Made by a program: the position numbers and the translations under genes. Under the pieces are notes generated by a model, which saw only the letters and a list, made by a program, of their open reading frames with translations, did not search any database and was not told the DNA's origin. DNA of 64,000 nt from Ottelia alismoides (lineage: Eukaryota; Streptophyta; Magnoliopsida; Alismatales; Hydrocharitaceae), in the NCBI GenBank assembly GCA_037367405.1, contig JAZKJV010003365.1, forward strand, positions 62,001 to 126,000, read 5' to 3'. Every line of letters starts with the position of its first letter. Position 1 is the stretch's first letter. Positions 43,501 to 55,100 of this stretch are shown here, piece after piece.

Positions 43501-43946
43501 CGGGCTGAAGCGGAGTCCAAGAGCTTGGTACCAGAAACTTTCAGAATTGATAGAGCACCAAGGGTTTGCGCGGTCCACTGCGGATCACTTGTTTGTTTTT
43601 CCGAGGACATAGAGAGGTACTTGTTTATGTTGATGATATTATTGTCACGAGTGATGATGAGCAAGGCACTCAGGCTGCTAAGGAGTTCCTAGATCAACAG
43701 TTTGCGACCAAGGACCTTGGCAACGGGCTGAAGCGGAGTCCAAGAGCTTGGTACCAGAAACTTTCAGAATTGATAGAGCACCAAGGGTTTGCGCAGTCCA
43801 CTGCGGATCACTTGTTTGTTTTTCCGAGGACACAGAGAGGTACTTGTTTATGTTGATGATATTATTGTCACGAGTGATGATGAGCAAGGCACTCAGGCTG
43901 CTAAGGAGTTCCTAGATCAGCAGTTTGCGACCAAGGACCTTGGCAA
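43501..43946 (+). repeat. 223-bp tandem duplication inside the copia-2 RT
   Basis: Copy 1 is 43501-43723 and copy 2 is 43724-43946. They run head to tail, both from CGGGCTGAAGCGGAGTCC to CTTGGCAA, with three substitutions by eye (about 98.7% identity). The unit covers LKRSPRAWYQKLSELIEHQG through the YVDDIIVTSDDEQG active site to TKDLGN, so the RT active site is present twice. 223 is not a multiple of three, so the duplication also shifts the frame. It is far younger than the element's LTR divergence. Confidence 0.95.
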
Positions 43947-44800
43947 TCTTCGATACTTCTTTGGATTAAAGTTTACCGGGAACCAACATGGTCTTGTGAT
44001 GCCCTAGAGGAAGTTTGTGACTGATCTTCTACTAGAGACATGTATGACAAAGTTCAAGACTGCAATTACCCCTTTGGATCCGAGTATGAGGTTGTATGAT
44101 TATTACACTGAGGAGGTAGATAAAAAGAGATACATGGAGCTTGTTGGGAAGCTCCTATATGCAACCATCATCAAGCCGACCATATTCTTTACTGTGAGAA
44201 AGGTGAGCCAGTTCATGGAGCAACCCAGGAAGGTTCATATGAATACAGTCTAATATGATTTTGAGATATTTGAAGACTTCACCTGGTACTGGTCTTATAT
44301 TCAGCAGAGGTACGTCTCTTGAGGTGTCTGCTTGTGTAGATGTAGACTATGCATGATGCCCTAGAGATAGGAAGTCTACTTCTGGCTTTGCTATTTTTGT
44401 TGGGAGCTCTCTCGTGTCATGGTAAAGCAAGAAGCAGACAATGGTTGCTAGATATAGCGTAGAATCTGAGTACAAGGCCATGGTTCAGGGGAGCACCGAG
44501 ATGATGTGGGTTAGATCGGTTTTGACTGATCTTGCTGTTGAGGTTCCTCTTCCCATGCGGCTTTTATGCGACAATCAAGCTGCTCTATTTATTGCTAATA
44601 ATCCTGTATTTCATTAACATGCCAAGTATATAGAGGTGGATTGCCAATATACCAGAGACATGATCCAGAAGGGTCTCATATCTACTTCTCTTGTTTCTAC
44701 AAGAGATCATGCATATGATATTTTTACCAAGGCCCTTGCTACAGGTCCTTTTATGACATGTTGTTCCAAGCTGAGCATAATAGACATATATGCTCCGGCT
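43947..44800 (+). pseudogene. copia-2 RT C-terminus and RNase H (broken)
   Basis: RT C-terminus: LRYFFGLKFTGNQHGLVMP, TAITPLDPSMRLYDYYTEEV and LVGKLLYATIIKPTIFFTV. RNase H: SRGTSLEVSACVDVDYA, VARYSVESEYKAMVQGSTEM, LLCDNQAALFIANNPVFH and [13 protein letters not shown]. Stops interrupt at several points (for example near 44007 and 44253). A polypurine tract CTTGAGGGGGAG (44799-44810) follows and leads into the 3' LTR. Confidence 0.83.
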
Positions 44801-44810
44801 TGAGGGGGAG

Positions 44811-44955
44811 TGTTGAGATATTTATATTTCTTTATATTTATTTCTTATTTATCTTTCTTTCATGTACCTCTCGTGTAATTTACTTTGGGATTTTCTCCTA
44901 AATAAGAAAGATCTAGGATCTCAGTAATGACATCTCTTTTCATTTTTCTTCAACA
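44811..44955 (+). repeat. copia-2 3' LTR
   Basis: 145 bp from TGTTGAGATA to CTTCAACA. It differs from the 5' LTR at about 16 positions by hand alignment. Confidence 0.88.
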
Positions 44956-45609
44956 CAAAGAAATGACTTATAAATAATAGGAAGATGATATCTTAAATAT
45001 GTATTCTTTTGAACATTAAATGGGAGCATTAAGTGTGGGTAGTTGAGGCGTGGTAAGTGAAAAAGGGGGATTCACATACAAAACAACTTGAAAATCAACT
45101 TTGCACGCAAGTAGCTTATTAAATTTACATGGCAACAACTACCTACTTGCTTTCTTTTGAAACCATTGAAATGCTTATTATTTTTTAAAAAATAGTTTGT
45201 ACCCAACCTTTGTTGATATTCTTTTCGTCCTAACATATATGGCAGGTAAAGCATATGTGTCACAGTAGTCTAACAACTGGACCATGAGCTTCCGTGTTTT
45301 AGATATTTTACTTTTGACGGTATATTTTAGTCATTGTGCATGATATTGTAAATTTCTTTTGTGCTTATTGCTCTCTTTTGATGTATTTTAAGATACATGT
45401 AAGGAATGCCAGTTTCTCTTGATACATGTAAGGAAATTAATGCAAATACGAATTGGTGACACTTCTTGTTCTTTAGTTAATTATTAAATTGTGAATGCCG
45501 TTCAAACTCGAAAAATTTTCCCTCAATTTACGTAACCTAATGCGATCAATAACGAATGTGGTACTGTGAATGCTGTGTAAACGGGTAACTTGGATCCTCG
45601 GACGTCACA
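44956..45609 (+). repeat. Gypsy 5' LTR, part 2
   Basis: Continuation of the gypsy LTR after copia-2, ending GGACGTCACA. It matches 60160-60802 of the 3' LTR almost throughout (for example 'aacgaatgtggtactg.gaatgctgtgtaaacg'). No gene. Confidence 0.85.
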
Positions 45610-45613
45610 TTTG

Positions 45614-45625
45614 TGGTATCAGAGC
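45614..45625 (+). other. Gypsy primer-binding site
   Basis: TGGTATCAGAGC four bases after the LTR end, complementary to initiator tRNA-Met. Confidence 0.9.
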
Positions 45626-45890
45626 AGTGGTATCCCGTTACATGCATTAACAATATTATAATTTTGATCGCATTAAGTTCTCGGATAGCGACAATCTTCA
45701 ACTTGTCATGAGTCTAAGGGAAAGAAAGACATTCAAATTCAACTACCACATATGTCACATTTTGCAATTAATTTTCATATCGTATCCCAAGAAGAGAAAA
45801 GCACAATTGATGATATTTGCGAACACCAACTATTATGACTAATGATGTTGGTTCTCGTGTAGAACCATCGCATCTAGAGCTGACCATGGG

Positions 45891-46766
45891 ATGATGGATC
45901 GCTTAGAGCACATACTTACCGCCCTCCAACAGCAATAAACTGCTATGAGAGGTCAGCATGACCAGATCTTGGCCCAACAGACGGAGATCGCAGATAGACA
46001 GACCGATATCGTGATGAGGTTTGAGGAGCTGTCTGATTTCACCTACCATCCATCTCAGGATGGAACATGACATGTGAAACCTCTGTCTGTAGAGGTTCAA
46101 CAACCTCAGTTTGATGACTTACATGAGGAGATGCCTGTACATGGAGCAGAGGATGGAGATCATGACATGGAACATGCCCCTATACCTTTTACCGATGAGA
46201 TTGCACCCGACCACTCTGCCATTGATAGGCATCAATCGATTTTTACTTCCAATCAACAAACAAATGTGCTCATGTTTAAGGGTATCAGGACATCAGATAC
46301 GGTCGAGCAGTGGCTGAAGAGAGTGATGAAGGTACTTCGGATGATTCGCGCACCACGAGATACGTGGTTATCTTTTGTGGCATATTCATTGCCACGTCTG
46401 CCGAAGATGGTGGGAGGCGATAGTTTTCGAGATAGGACGTGAGTCCACATGAGACGATTTCGAGACGAGCTTCAGATCCCACTTCTTCTCTGGGAAGTGG
46501 AAGGAGTACCAACGTCGACTATTTGCAGAGCTCAAACATGGACGGATGACAACTTGATAGTACTTTGTGTGTTAACCGAGTTGTCTTTCCACATTTCAAC
46601 GACGACTACATTCCCTGAGGAGAATTTGGAGAAATTCATCAGAGGGACGAGGGAAGACAAGAGAAGCTGGTCGGACTACGTCGCACATCTATCTCCGAGG
46701 CTACTGACGCAACAGAGAAATTTTAGGACATCAGAGAGATGTTTTGGGAGTTAGTCTGGAGCGGAA
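45891..46766 (+). pseudogene. Gypsy gag (broken)
   Basis: From ATG 45891 one frame reads MMDRLEHILTALQQQ, stop, then a glutamine-rich coiled-coil-like segment (QILAQQTEIADRQTDIVMRF). After another stop it reads 46074-46442 with FKGIRTSDTVEQWLKRVMKV and RDTWLSFVAYSLP, the retrotransposon gag core. A further stop and frame continuation reach 46754 (EENLEKFIRGTREDK). The zinc knuckle and protease that should follow are missing. The sequence is interrupted at 46775 by an hAT end. Confidence 0.75.
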
Positions 46767-46774
46767 CCCACACC

Positions 46775-47380
46775 CAAGGTTTTAAAAAGCGTAAGACGTA
46801 TCGAGGCATTTCCCAGTATTGCCTCAAGGCGTATCAAGGCGTAAGCCTCACTCGTTAAAGAATTTTTTCATAAAATATAATAATTAATCATAATTACAAT
46901 CTTCAAGTTCTAGAAATTAAATAGTTATGATTAAATACATAACTCCGTACATTTCAAGGCTAATATCATGGCTTAAACATTCATGTTGTTATATAAATCT
47001 CTTTTTTTGGACTTCAAATCTGTAAGGAGTAAGTAAATATAGATATGTGTTGGGAAAATAGAGAGAATTTTTTATTCCTTGAGCTCCATGCTCTCTTATA
47101 TATGAAGAAACCTATGGGCAAATTACATAAAGTATACAGAGGGAAAAGGAAATAGATAAAAAGATACACAAAAATAGAATATATCTCTGCAATATGCAAG
47201 CACAATAATGGGTAACACTCCGCAAAATTTAAAGTTTTGAATAAAATTCAACTAAAGGTACTAGATGTAACACACCATTTTCAAAATTAGGTGAGATATG
47301 TGTGTCATTCAACTGAGAATGATAAGAGAGTAAGCAGTGAATCATTGATCCCCTTTTACTTTAAAATAAGGATTGAGGGA
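46775..47380. mobile_element. hAT-derived fragment with one recognisable end, holding a solo copia LTR
   Basis: Starts CAAGGTTTTAAAAAGCG, nearly identical to the end of the hAT element at 61420 (CAAGGTTTAAAAAAGCG). It is followed by the same GAGGC/AAGGCG subterminal words and 'gcgtaagcctca'. No transposase and no opposite end were found before gypsy RT sequence resumes near 47390. It is either a deleted hAT or a non-autonomous relative of the element at the right edge. Confidence 0.55.
47048..47191 (-). repeat. Solo copia LTR with target duplication ATATG
   Basis: 144 bp from TGTTGGGAAAATAG to ATCTCTGCA, flanked on both sides by ATATG (47043-47047 and 47192-47196). On the minus strand it has TATATAAGAGAG and AATAAA, giving the orientation. 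Neither a polypurine tract nor a primer site lies next to it, so it is a solo LTR left by LTR-LTR recombination. Its sequence differs from the other copia LTRs here. Confidence 0.82.
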
Positions 47381-47389
47381 TAAAATACT

Positions 47390-47864
47390 TGAATATTGCC
47401 AGGATTGCCTTCTGGGAGAGAGATTGATCTCGAGATCACGTTATTGCTCGATACACAGCTGATCTCGATGGCTCCGTACATCATGGCACTAGTTGAGTTA
47501 AGGGAGCTGAAGGTGCAGTTACAGGAGTTACTTGACTTTGGTTTTGTAAGGCCGAGCACTTCACCTTAGGGTGCTCTCTCGTTCTTTTTGTTAGGAAGAA
47601 GGATGGATCGATGAGATTATACGTCGATTATCGAAACAAGAGATTAGTAAAGAACCATTATCCTTTGCCATGCATTAACGACTCGCTTGATGAACTACAT
47701 GGATCCTTGGTGTTTTCGAAGATCGATCTTCGATCAAGCTACCATAAGCCGAGGATTCAAGAATCAGATATTCCGAAGACAACTTTTAGCACTCGATATA
47801 TACATTATGAGTTTGTTGTGATGCCGTTTGGGCTCACAAATGCCCTTGCAACATTCATGGATAT
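47390..47864 (+). pseudogene. Gypsy reverse transcriptase, part 1 (broken)
   Basis: [13 protein letters not shown] region, then (in frame) [32 protein letters not shown], stop, then [34 protein letters not shown] and [20 protein letters not shown]. These are the standard early RT motifs of chromovirus gypsy elements. It is cut at 47864 by copia-4 and resumes at 57399 with YDMMN-like sequence and FIDDVLI. Confidence 0.85.
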
Positions 47865-48004
47865 TGTGGAGAAGAATGGAAGAAAGGAATTGCTTGCTTA
47901 TTCTAGAGGTCTAAGGGTCCTTATATAGGACAAAACCCTAGAGAGCTTAATGTGAAAAGTACATAAATGCCCATAACTGGGTTATAATTTAGTAACTACT
48001 AACA
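47865..48004 (-). repeat. copia-4 3' LTR
   Basis: 140 bp; the inner edge is followed by CTCCCCCTCAAG (48005-48016), the polypurine tract on the element strand. Confidence 0.9.
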
Positions 48005-48011
48005 CTCCCCC

Positions 48012-49480
48012 TCAAGTTGGAGCATATTTATCAATCATGCCCAACTTAGAGATCCACAAGAGACGCTTCATGGGTAAGGCCTTTGTGAGAATATCTGCAA
48101 GCTGAAGATCTGTGGTGATGTGAGGAGTAGTAATCTTTCCAATTCTGACGGCATCACGAAAAAAATGGCAGTCAATCTCTATATGCTTGGTTTGATCATG
48201 GAACACGAGATTCGTGGCAATGTATGTAGCAGATTTGTTGTTGCAGTATAGCGGAATAGGAATGGTGACAACAATTCCGAGTTCTTGCAGAAAAGTCAAT
48301 AGCCACGTGATCTCACATGTAGCTTGAGCTAGCTCCCTGTATTATGCTTCCGCATTGGATCTTGATACAAAGTCTGTTTCTTGCTTCTCCAAGTAATAGT
48401 GTTACCTCCGACCATCATAGCATATCCTGTGGTGGAGCGTCGATCCTTTAGCGAGCTTCATAATCAGCATCAACATATGCGATAACATTGGTGTACCCTT
48501 TTGCCCCATAAAAGAGACCACAACCTGGTGATTTCTTCAAGTACCGTAGAATCTGGAGAACATCCTGCCAGTGACTGTAACTAGGTTGCTCCATGTGTTG
48601 GCTAGCTTATCGTATATGAAATATCTAGTCTGATGACAATGAGGTAAAGAAGTTTGCCAACCAGACTTTTGTATTGAGTAAGATCTTCGAAGATAGAATC
48701 AGATGATGTGGAGTGTTTCTTTGAATCTGCAGGAATATCAGAGGGCGGCATCCAAGTAATCCAGCTTCAATAAGGATGTTCTGACAGTTTTTTCTTTGTG
48801 AGAGATGAAGGCCCTCTGTAGTGCATAGTACTTCTATGTCCAACAACCCAAGAAATAGCGTTGTGGTCCACGATCCTTGGTAATGAACACCTTTTGGAGT
48901 AAGGTCTTGGTTTCTAGTACCCCTTTATCATCGTCACCTGTGACAAACATATCATCCACATAAACAACAAGAATAACAATACCTGTTGTTCGTCTCCTGA
49001 CAAACACAAAATAGTCAGAGTTTGTTCTCTGAAAGCAAATAGTACTGATTTCTGTAGTAAGTATGTTGAACGATGCCCTTGGGCTCTTCTTCAGGCCATA
49101 TATTGCCTTGAGAAGTTGATATACGCACTCCCCCTCGACTTCATAACCCAGAGGCTGCATCATGTATACCTCCTCATCAAGATCTCCTTATAGGAATGCA
49201 TTTTTCATATATAACTGAAAGATTGGCATGCTTTATTAGCTGCCATAGAAAGGATAGTCCTTATAGATCCCATTCGTGCAACCGGTGAGAATGTCTCAAA
49301 ATAATCCACTCCATATGTCTGAGTAAAGCCTTTGGCCACTAGACGAGCTTTCAATCTGCTAATGGACCCGTTTGGTGATTGTTTGGTCGTGAAGATTTAT
49401 CTGCATGCCACAGGTCTAGCCCTTTGGACATTGCACCAGATCCCATGTCCTTCTAGAAGTAAGAGCATCCATCTCGTCAA
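48012..49480 (-). pseudogene. copia-4 reverse transcriptase and RNase H (broken)
   Basis: The minus strand in shifting frames has the RT N-part near 49370-49200 ([19 protein letters not shown] wording). Then follow MMQPLGYEVEGECVYQLLKAIYGLKKSPRAS and the active site VVYVDDMFVTGDDDKG (49163-48834). The RT C-terminal blocks lie at 48846-48625. RNase H near 48299-48012 has LYCNNKSATYIATNLVFHDQ, IEIDCHFFRD and [10 protein letters not shown]. The latter shows an Asn-for-Asp change in the usual CDN motif. Confidence 0.82.
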
Positions 49481-49515
49481 TCATGGCATGTTGCCATCCT
49501 GGATCCTGTAATTCC

Positions 49516-51094
49516 TTATAGTGGTCTCTCAGAATAGAAAGTCATGAGAGCATATGTATATCTTCTGTCAGTGGATGATAAACTAGCAGTAGAAGTAAAA
49601 TGAGAGTTGAGATAAAAAGTATATTGCCTCTTAGTTCTGCATAGAGCAATGGGAAGCTCTTGAGGATCATCTGGGATAACAGTGAATGGGACATTTTGGA
49701 AAGGCATATCATCCTGCAATAACAAAACATGTAACGGTACCTCTAGAGGTGAAGTTTGTTTTCGCTTGTAGACAATAGGTGGAGGTGGAAGATCAAGAGG
49801 AATATTTGTAACAAATTGAGTGAAGAAGTCAGTTTGCTTAAAAAAGGTTATATCTGCCGAGATATAATAGTGATGTCCTGTTGGATAATAAGACATGTAA
49901 CCTTTTTGAATACGAGAATAACCAAGGAAAACACATTTGATTACACGGGGAGAAAGTTTGTCTGTAGTGTGAAAATTATGAACAAATGCCACCCATCCAA
50001 AAATTCGCAAGGGTAGAGGAAAAAGTGACTCGGTTGGGTAAAGCAAGGAGGAGGGGGTAGAGCCGTTTAAGATTGGAGTAGGAACTCTGTTGATAAGATG
50101 GACGACAGTCATGATAACATTACCCTAATAAGTTTTAGGAACTTTCATCTGGGTGAGTGGGAAGCGTGCAATATTTAGTAGATGTCTGAGTTTCCTGTCC
50201 GCTACCTCGTTTTGTTGGGATGTGTAAGGACGTGATGTTTGATGAATGGTGCTCTGGGATGCAAAGAAGTTTGTTAGATCATGCTGAGTAAATTCCAATG
50301 CATTATCAGATCGAAAAATTTGAACACCAGAGGAGAAAATATTCTTGACATAATAGAAGAAATTCTTAACAATATTATTAATCTCCGAACATTTTTTTAT
50401 CAGATAGACCCGAGATGATCGATTGTATTCAACAAAAACGACAAAGTGCTTATGTCCACTCAACGTACAGACCGGTCAAGGTCCCAAAATATCACAATGG
50501 ACTAATGAGAAGGGGGTTTGACGATTGGGTTCAGTACGGGCTTGGAAAGATGCTCGATGATGTTTCCCGAATTGACACGCCTCACATTCAAAAGGCTTGA
50601 GCGTAGAAAGTTCGGGGAACATCAAAGAGAAAGCTTTAGCAGGTGGATGGCCGAGGCGAAGATGCCAAAGAAGAGGATTATTGGATATAAATGCAATGCC
50701 AACAAAACCGGAATCAAAGGGGATATCAAGATAATAGAGCCCGTTCTTCTCATATCTCCCACCAAAAATCTCTCTTCCGAATGTCCTGAAAATAACAACA
50801 GAACTCGTCAAAGATAACTCGACAGTTAAGTTCCATGCACAACTTGTGAACAGATAAGAGATTATGCGGAAAATCAGGGGCCCAATGATCTCCGGTAAGC
50901 TGGAGTTTGGAGGAAAACTCCATACTTCCCACATTAGTAATAGGTGAATGAGCTCCATTCGCAACACGAGCAATCTTCACAAAGGAAGACGACTGTGAGG
51001 AGGTGAGAAGACTACCATCTCCCATCAGATGTGCTGAGGCACCTGAATCAATGATCCATGTAGGTCTGAAGGCAGAGGCAAAGTTGGCAATCAC
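49516..51094 (-). pseudogene. copia-4 protease and integrase (broken)
   Basis: Protease has TWIIDSGASAHLMGDGSLLT (51094-50750), with its catalytic triplet intact. The pre-integrase finger reads LWHLRLGHPPAKAF and CEACQFGKHHRASF. In the integrase, VHCDILGP near 50480 holds the first Asp and FRSDNALEFT the second. The third site reads QQNEVADRK where the family has QQNGVAERK, so both the Gly and the catalytic Glu are changed (Glu to Asp). 50112-49516 is open (DKLSPRVIKCVFLGYSRIQKG). Frame breaks lie near 50470 and 50115. Confidence 0.83.
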
Positions 51095-51192
51095 ACCTGA
51101 AGTAGTGTCCAGACTGGCAATTGGAGTAGAAGTATTAGTGTTATTGTCAGGGTTCTACAGTACCTGACGAAGACGAGCTTATTCAGATGCAG

Positions 51193-52133
51193 TTAATGAT
51201 GTCTGACTATCAGAAGGCTGATCGTGAGAGGTGTCTGCAGTATCATATGTACCTTCATGTGAGGCTGGCTAATAGGCATTGTTGGCATTGGAAGGCATGC
51301 CAAATTTCGCCCAACAACGTACTGACGGATGAATCCAACGTCCACATTGTGCACAGGCTGGATAGTGGTAGTAGTGGTATGACAACCACGTCTGCGTCTT
51401 GAATTACGTCCTCTCCCAGACTCACGACTGTGACCACGACCAATGTCTCGATCGCGTCCTCCTTCGTAATTGGGTCGACCCCTAGTAAAATGTGCTGTAG
51501 TCTCTGTAGATGGAGACGGGGACAATGATTCAAGCTCTTGTAGCTGACCTAAGATAGTCTCAAGGTTGGACAATGTTGCAACAATCAGAAATTGGTCCTT
51601 CACTGGTTTGTATCGCGGATGTATTCCGGACAAGAAGCGATACACTTGCCACTCCGCACGTTCTCCTATCTGTTTATCACAAGTAGGCTGAAAGATAAGG
51701 AGCTCCTCAAACAAACTTGTAAGGAGTTTATAGTACTCGACCACGGATGCATCTCCTTGATTTGCAGACTAAATCCGTATGTAGATATCTAAGAGTATGG
51801 ACTTGGCTGTCTTTTGAGAGTATGTATTCTCAAGGCTTTCCCACATTGCCTTTGCTGTCTCTTGCAGAGAAGATTTGATGCTATATTCAGATCGATGCTG
51901 TTGGCCATCCATGTAGTTGCCCGGCAATTGTCCATGTACGGGGTATTGTAGTCCTTTTCTGTCTCCTTAGGTAGATCTTTATTAAGAACATAGTTCTTAT
52001 GCATACCACCAATAAATACTTTGAATGACCGAGACCATAGGACATAGTTCTCAGAGCCCTTTAGTTTGATTGATGCGCCTTGTACCATCATAGAAGAAGT
52101 TGGGTACAAGGGCATTGGCTCCGCAGATACCAT
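51193..52133 (-). pseudogene. copia-4 gag (broken)
   Basis: Starts at ATG 52133-52131 (MVSAEPMPLYPTSSMMVQGA). It contains LKGSENYVLWSRSFKVFIGG, typical of copia gag, then breaks near 51790. 51744-51193 is open with MVEYYKLLTSLFEEL, FLSGIHPRYKPVKDQFL and an arginine/glycine-rich tail. In an alternative frame at 51316-51357 an intact zinc knuckle is readable (CAQCGRWIHPSVRC, C-x2-C-x4-H-x4-C). A stop lies near 51770. Confidence 0.8.
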
Positions 52134-52188
52134 GGTGGCCGCGTTAGGTCAAGAATAAGTGACCTAGAAAGGAGGAAGTTGTCTTAAT

Positions 52189-55100
52189 TGTAACATCCGG
52201 GAATTCGCGTAAAACCAAACTCGTCCGATTTTGGGTCTAATGAACCCAAAAACGTTGTTGGTCAATACTAAACAACCTAAAACGACCAATTGATCATGAA
52301 TCAAAAGTTGTTCGGGTAAAATCGACCAAAAATCGGTCGTTTCATAATGCATGCCGCGAAAAAGCCGCGACATAAATTCGGAAACCGCGAAACGAACCGA
52401 GACCATCATTAGATCCGATTCGACGAAACAAGACCAACGGAATCGACCGTTCGTCAATCGGAGGTCGTTTGATATTTTTAAATTACAAAATTTAATCTTA
52501 AACAAAAATCGTATCCGAAAATTTCGGGTATTCAAAACCCGATCGGAAGTATATCAACATTGTACTCATATTGATCGTATTTCAGAGACGATCAAATCAA
52601 GATATTACGCGTCAAAATCCGAGGCCCGATGCGCGCATACGGTCGTTTTCTATGAATGCCAAATAAAAATAATTTTGGTTTTTAAAAAAAATATTATAAA
52701 AGTAAATTAAATTTAAATTTAGTTCTGTACAGTACAGTCAGTTCAAAAAAAAAAAATTTCAAAGAAAATATAAAGGTAAAAAAAAAAATTAATCTTGTAC
52801 AGTAGTTGCTCCTACGGTGGTTTTAGAAAAAAATAATTAATAAAATTAGGTAGTGGCATCCCAGCAGCTGTGACATCAGCTTGCTGATGTCATATATACT
52901 TTTAAAAAAAATACATATTATAGAATTAAGGAACCTTCCTGGAAATTTCCTTCCTCTTTACTCTTCGTTCCTTTATAAATTCTCCCTAGTTTCCAACGAA
53001 GAAAGCCCTTTTCTTCTTCTCTGTTTTCTCTTTTCTTCCACTGCTTGTTCCTGCTGAAAGTTTTGGGCAGCAACTTTTCCTCACAAGCCATTGCTTCAGG
53101 CCGTCTATTGGGACTGCATGTTGCAGCTATTCTATTATTGGAAGAAATACGGTAGTTACAACCCCATCTTTCCCTGCAATTGTTGCAGAAAACTTGATCA
53201 ATTTCTGCTTCCCTTTTTCTTGCAGTTAGAGCTGCTACATACAGTAGCAGGTGCAGCTTCTATCATCCAAATTTGGAGAATATAAAGGTACAACCCTTCC
53301 CCTCATTGCTGCCATTCATGCTTATTATACTTGTTTTATGTCCATTCCATAGCCATTTCCTTTTGTTGTCATGCTTAAGATATTATACAGATCAGAAACA
53401 ATTTCATTTGCTCAGAAATTTTTATTTTCAAACAGACTTCTGATTACTGGTGATAAGCTTTATTTTTCTGGATTTTGTTAGGCTAACCGTGGATTTTTAC
53501 ATACAACTACTATTGGCAAGGTATAGGTCATTAATAAAGCTTCATAATGAAGCTATAAAAAAATGATGATCTAAAAATCAGATGCATACAATTGTTCCTA
53601 ATCTATATAAGCTAAGTTTTTCTGTGATGAGTTAAAGTAATATCAATTTTAAGAATCACAGTCAATTGTGTGTTCTATATTAATGTTCTTTACGTTACTA
53701 TTTTAATAATATAATTAAAACTCCTGTTCTAAATAATCGCATGCATGTTGTGGATTTACAATATATATATAAACAAGTCGGCAACTGTTAAGTTTTAAAA
53801 TATTATAAAAAAAAAATAATCTGGCAGTTATAAAGTTTTAAGATATTATGACCTACTGTATTATATTCATAAATTTTATCTATTTTGAAGTAGAATACAA
53901 CTGATAAGTTGATTCATAAAATATCTAGTAGAGTTTCGTTGATTTGAAATGGCTACAGCTGTTTTGTTGAAATCAAATACAGTAGTTTACCTTAGTGAAC
54001 TATCTTGCTTGAATGATTTTCTCCACGGAGATATGTAACTCCTATCGTTATGAGCATGTTTATACCAGTATACATACATACAGCTACATATATATATATA
54101 TTTTAACCTTGCTAAGACAACATAACCTAACTATTGAAGTCAATACATAAATACACTATCCAAACTTTATGGAATAGTGAAGACTCCTTGGATCAGCCTG
54201 TGTAGCATGACTTGACGAAAGTCTTTGTGCTAAATGATAATTTCAGTATGAAGTAGGTATTGCGGCTTTAAGTTCTTAGATAAGATGTTGATTCATGAAA
54301 ATTGATTGTCCAGAATCAATTATTATTAGAATCATATCTAAGTTAAAATTTTATCAATTAAGCTATAGATATGGATTGGTGAAAAATCTAATAATGGTTG
54401 CCTAACAATAATAAATGTTATATCATTAAAGATGTCACTTTTCTTGAACTTGATAAATGGTATGTTTGTGAAGAGGATGCCTAAATATGAAATTATGATG
54501 ATTTTTAGGGGTATGGTATGTGGTTCTATCTGCATTTTCGACCATGGTACTATGCACATGTTTATAAAAGAATTAAAATGGAGACCTATGGTAATAAGTT
54601 CTATAATTGAGGACTCCTTCCCGAAATAGACCTTAAATTTCATAATCATAATGAATAGATTTATAAGCACATGATCTTAAGAAAGAGAGCAATGGAGTGA
54701 TGTATGAAATTAACTCCAATTCTAGATAAGGTCATTCAAATCCATGGAGCTCAGTATTTGATCAGATTAAGGAAGTCAAGTACCTTATATCATTATGAAG
54801 TCTGTGAGATAAATCGTTGGTTGTGAATCAGTGATAATAAATATTAATACTCTTCTTTTATGAAGTTGGTAAATGATTTCCAAGATTGAAGATGAAGAGA
54901 GCTAGATCTGTATTACTAATCTCAAAAAGGAAATTGAGAAGGAAAGTAGACAAGCAAATGAAATTGATTTTGAGTCGGTAATGACTTATAAATTATATTG
55001 CCGGTCATGGTGGCCTTTTACACCGGACCGTGCGAGGGGGCGGTGACCCTCACCTGGGCGGAAGAAAGGAAGCCCAGTTCGGGCAGCGGCCGCCAAGTGC

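Larger units (their letters stand above)
36003..44955 (+). mobile_element. copia-2, Ty1/copia element nested in the gypsy 5' LTR
   Basis: LTRs 36003-36146 and 44811-44955 (about 89% identical by hand) flank primer site, gag, protease, integrase, RT, RNase H and polypurine tract, all on the plus strand. A 3.7-kb hAT-like element (37207-40887) interrupts gag, so the copia itself is about 5.3 kb. It belongs to the copia-1 family. Flanking 5-mers TTAAG and CAAAG are a degraded target duplication. The gypsy 3' LTR at about 60135-60165 shows the same DNA without the insertion. Many stops make it inactive. Confidence 0.9.

Noticed and set aside
47611..47928. Independent 105-codon gene
   Set aside because: It is the gypsy RT up to 47864 running on into the copia-4 LTR; the last ~20 codons are LTR sequence.
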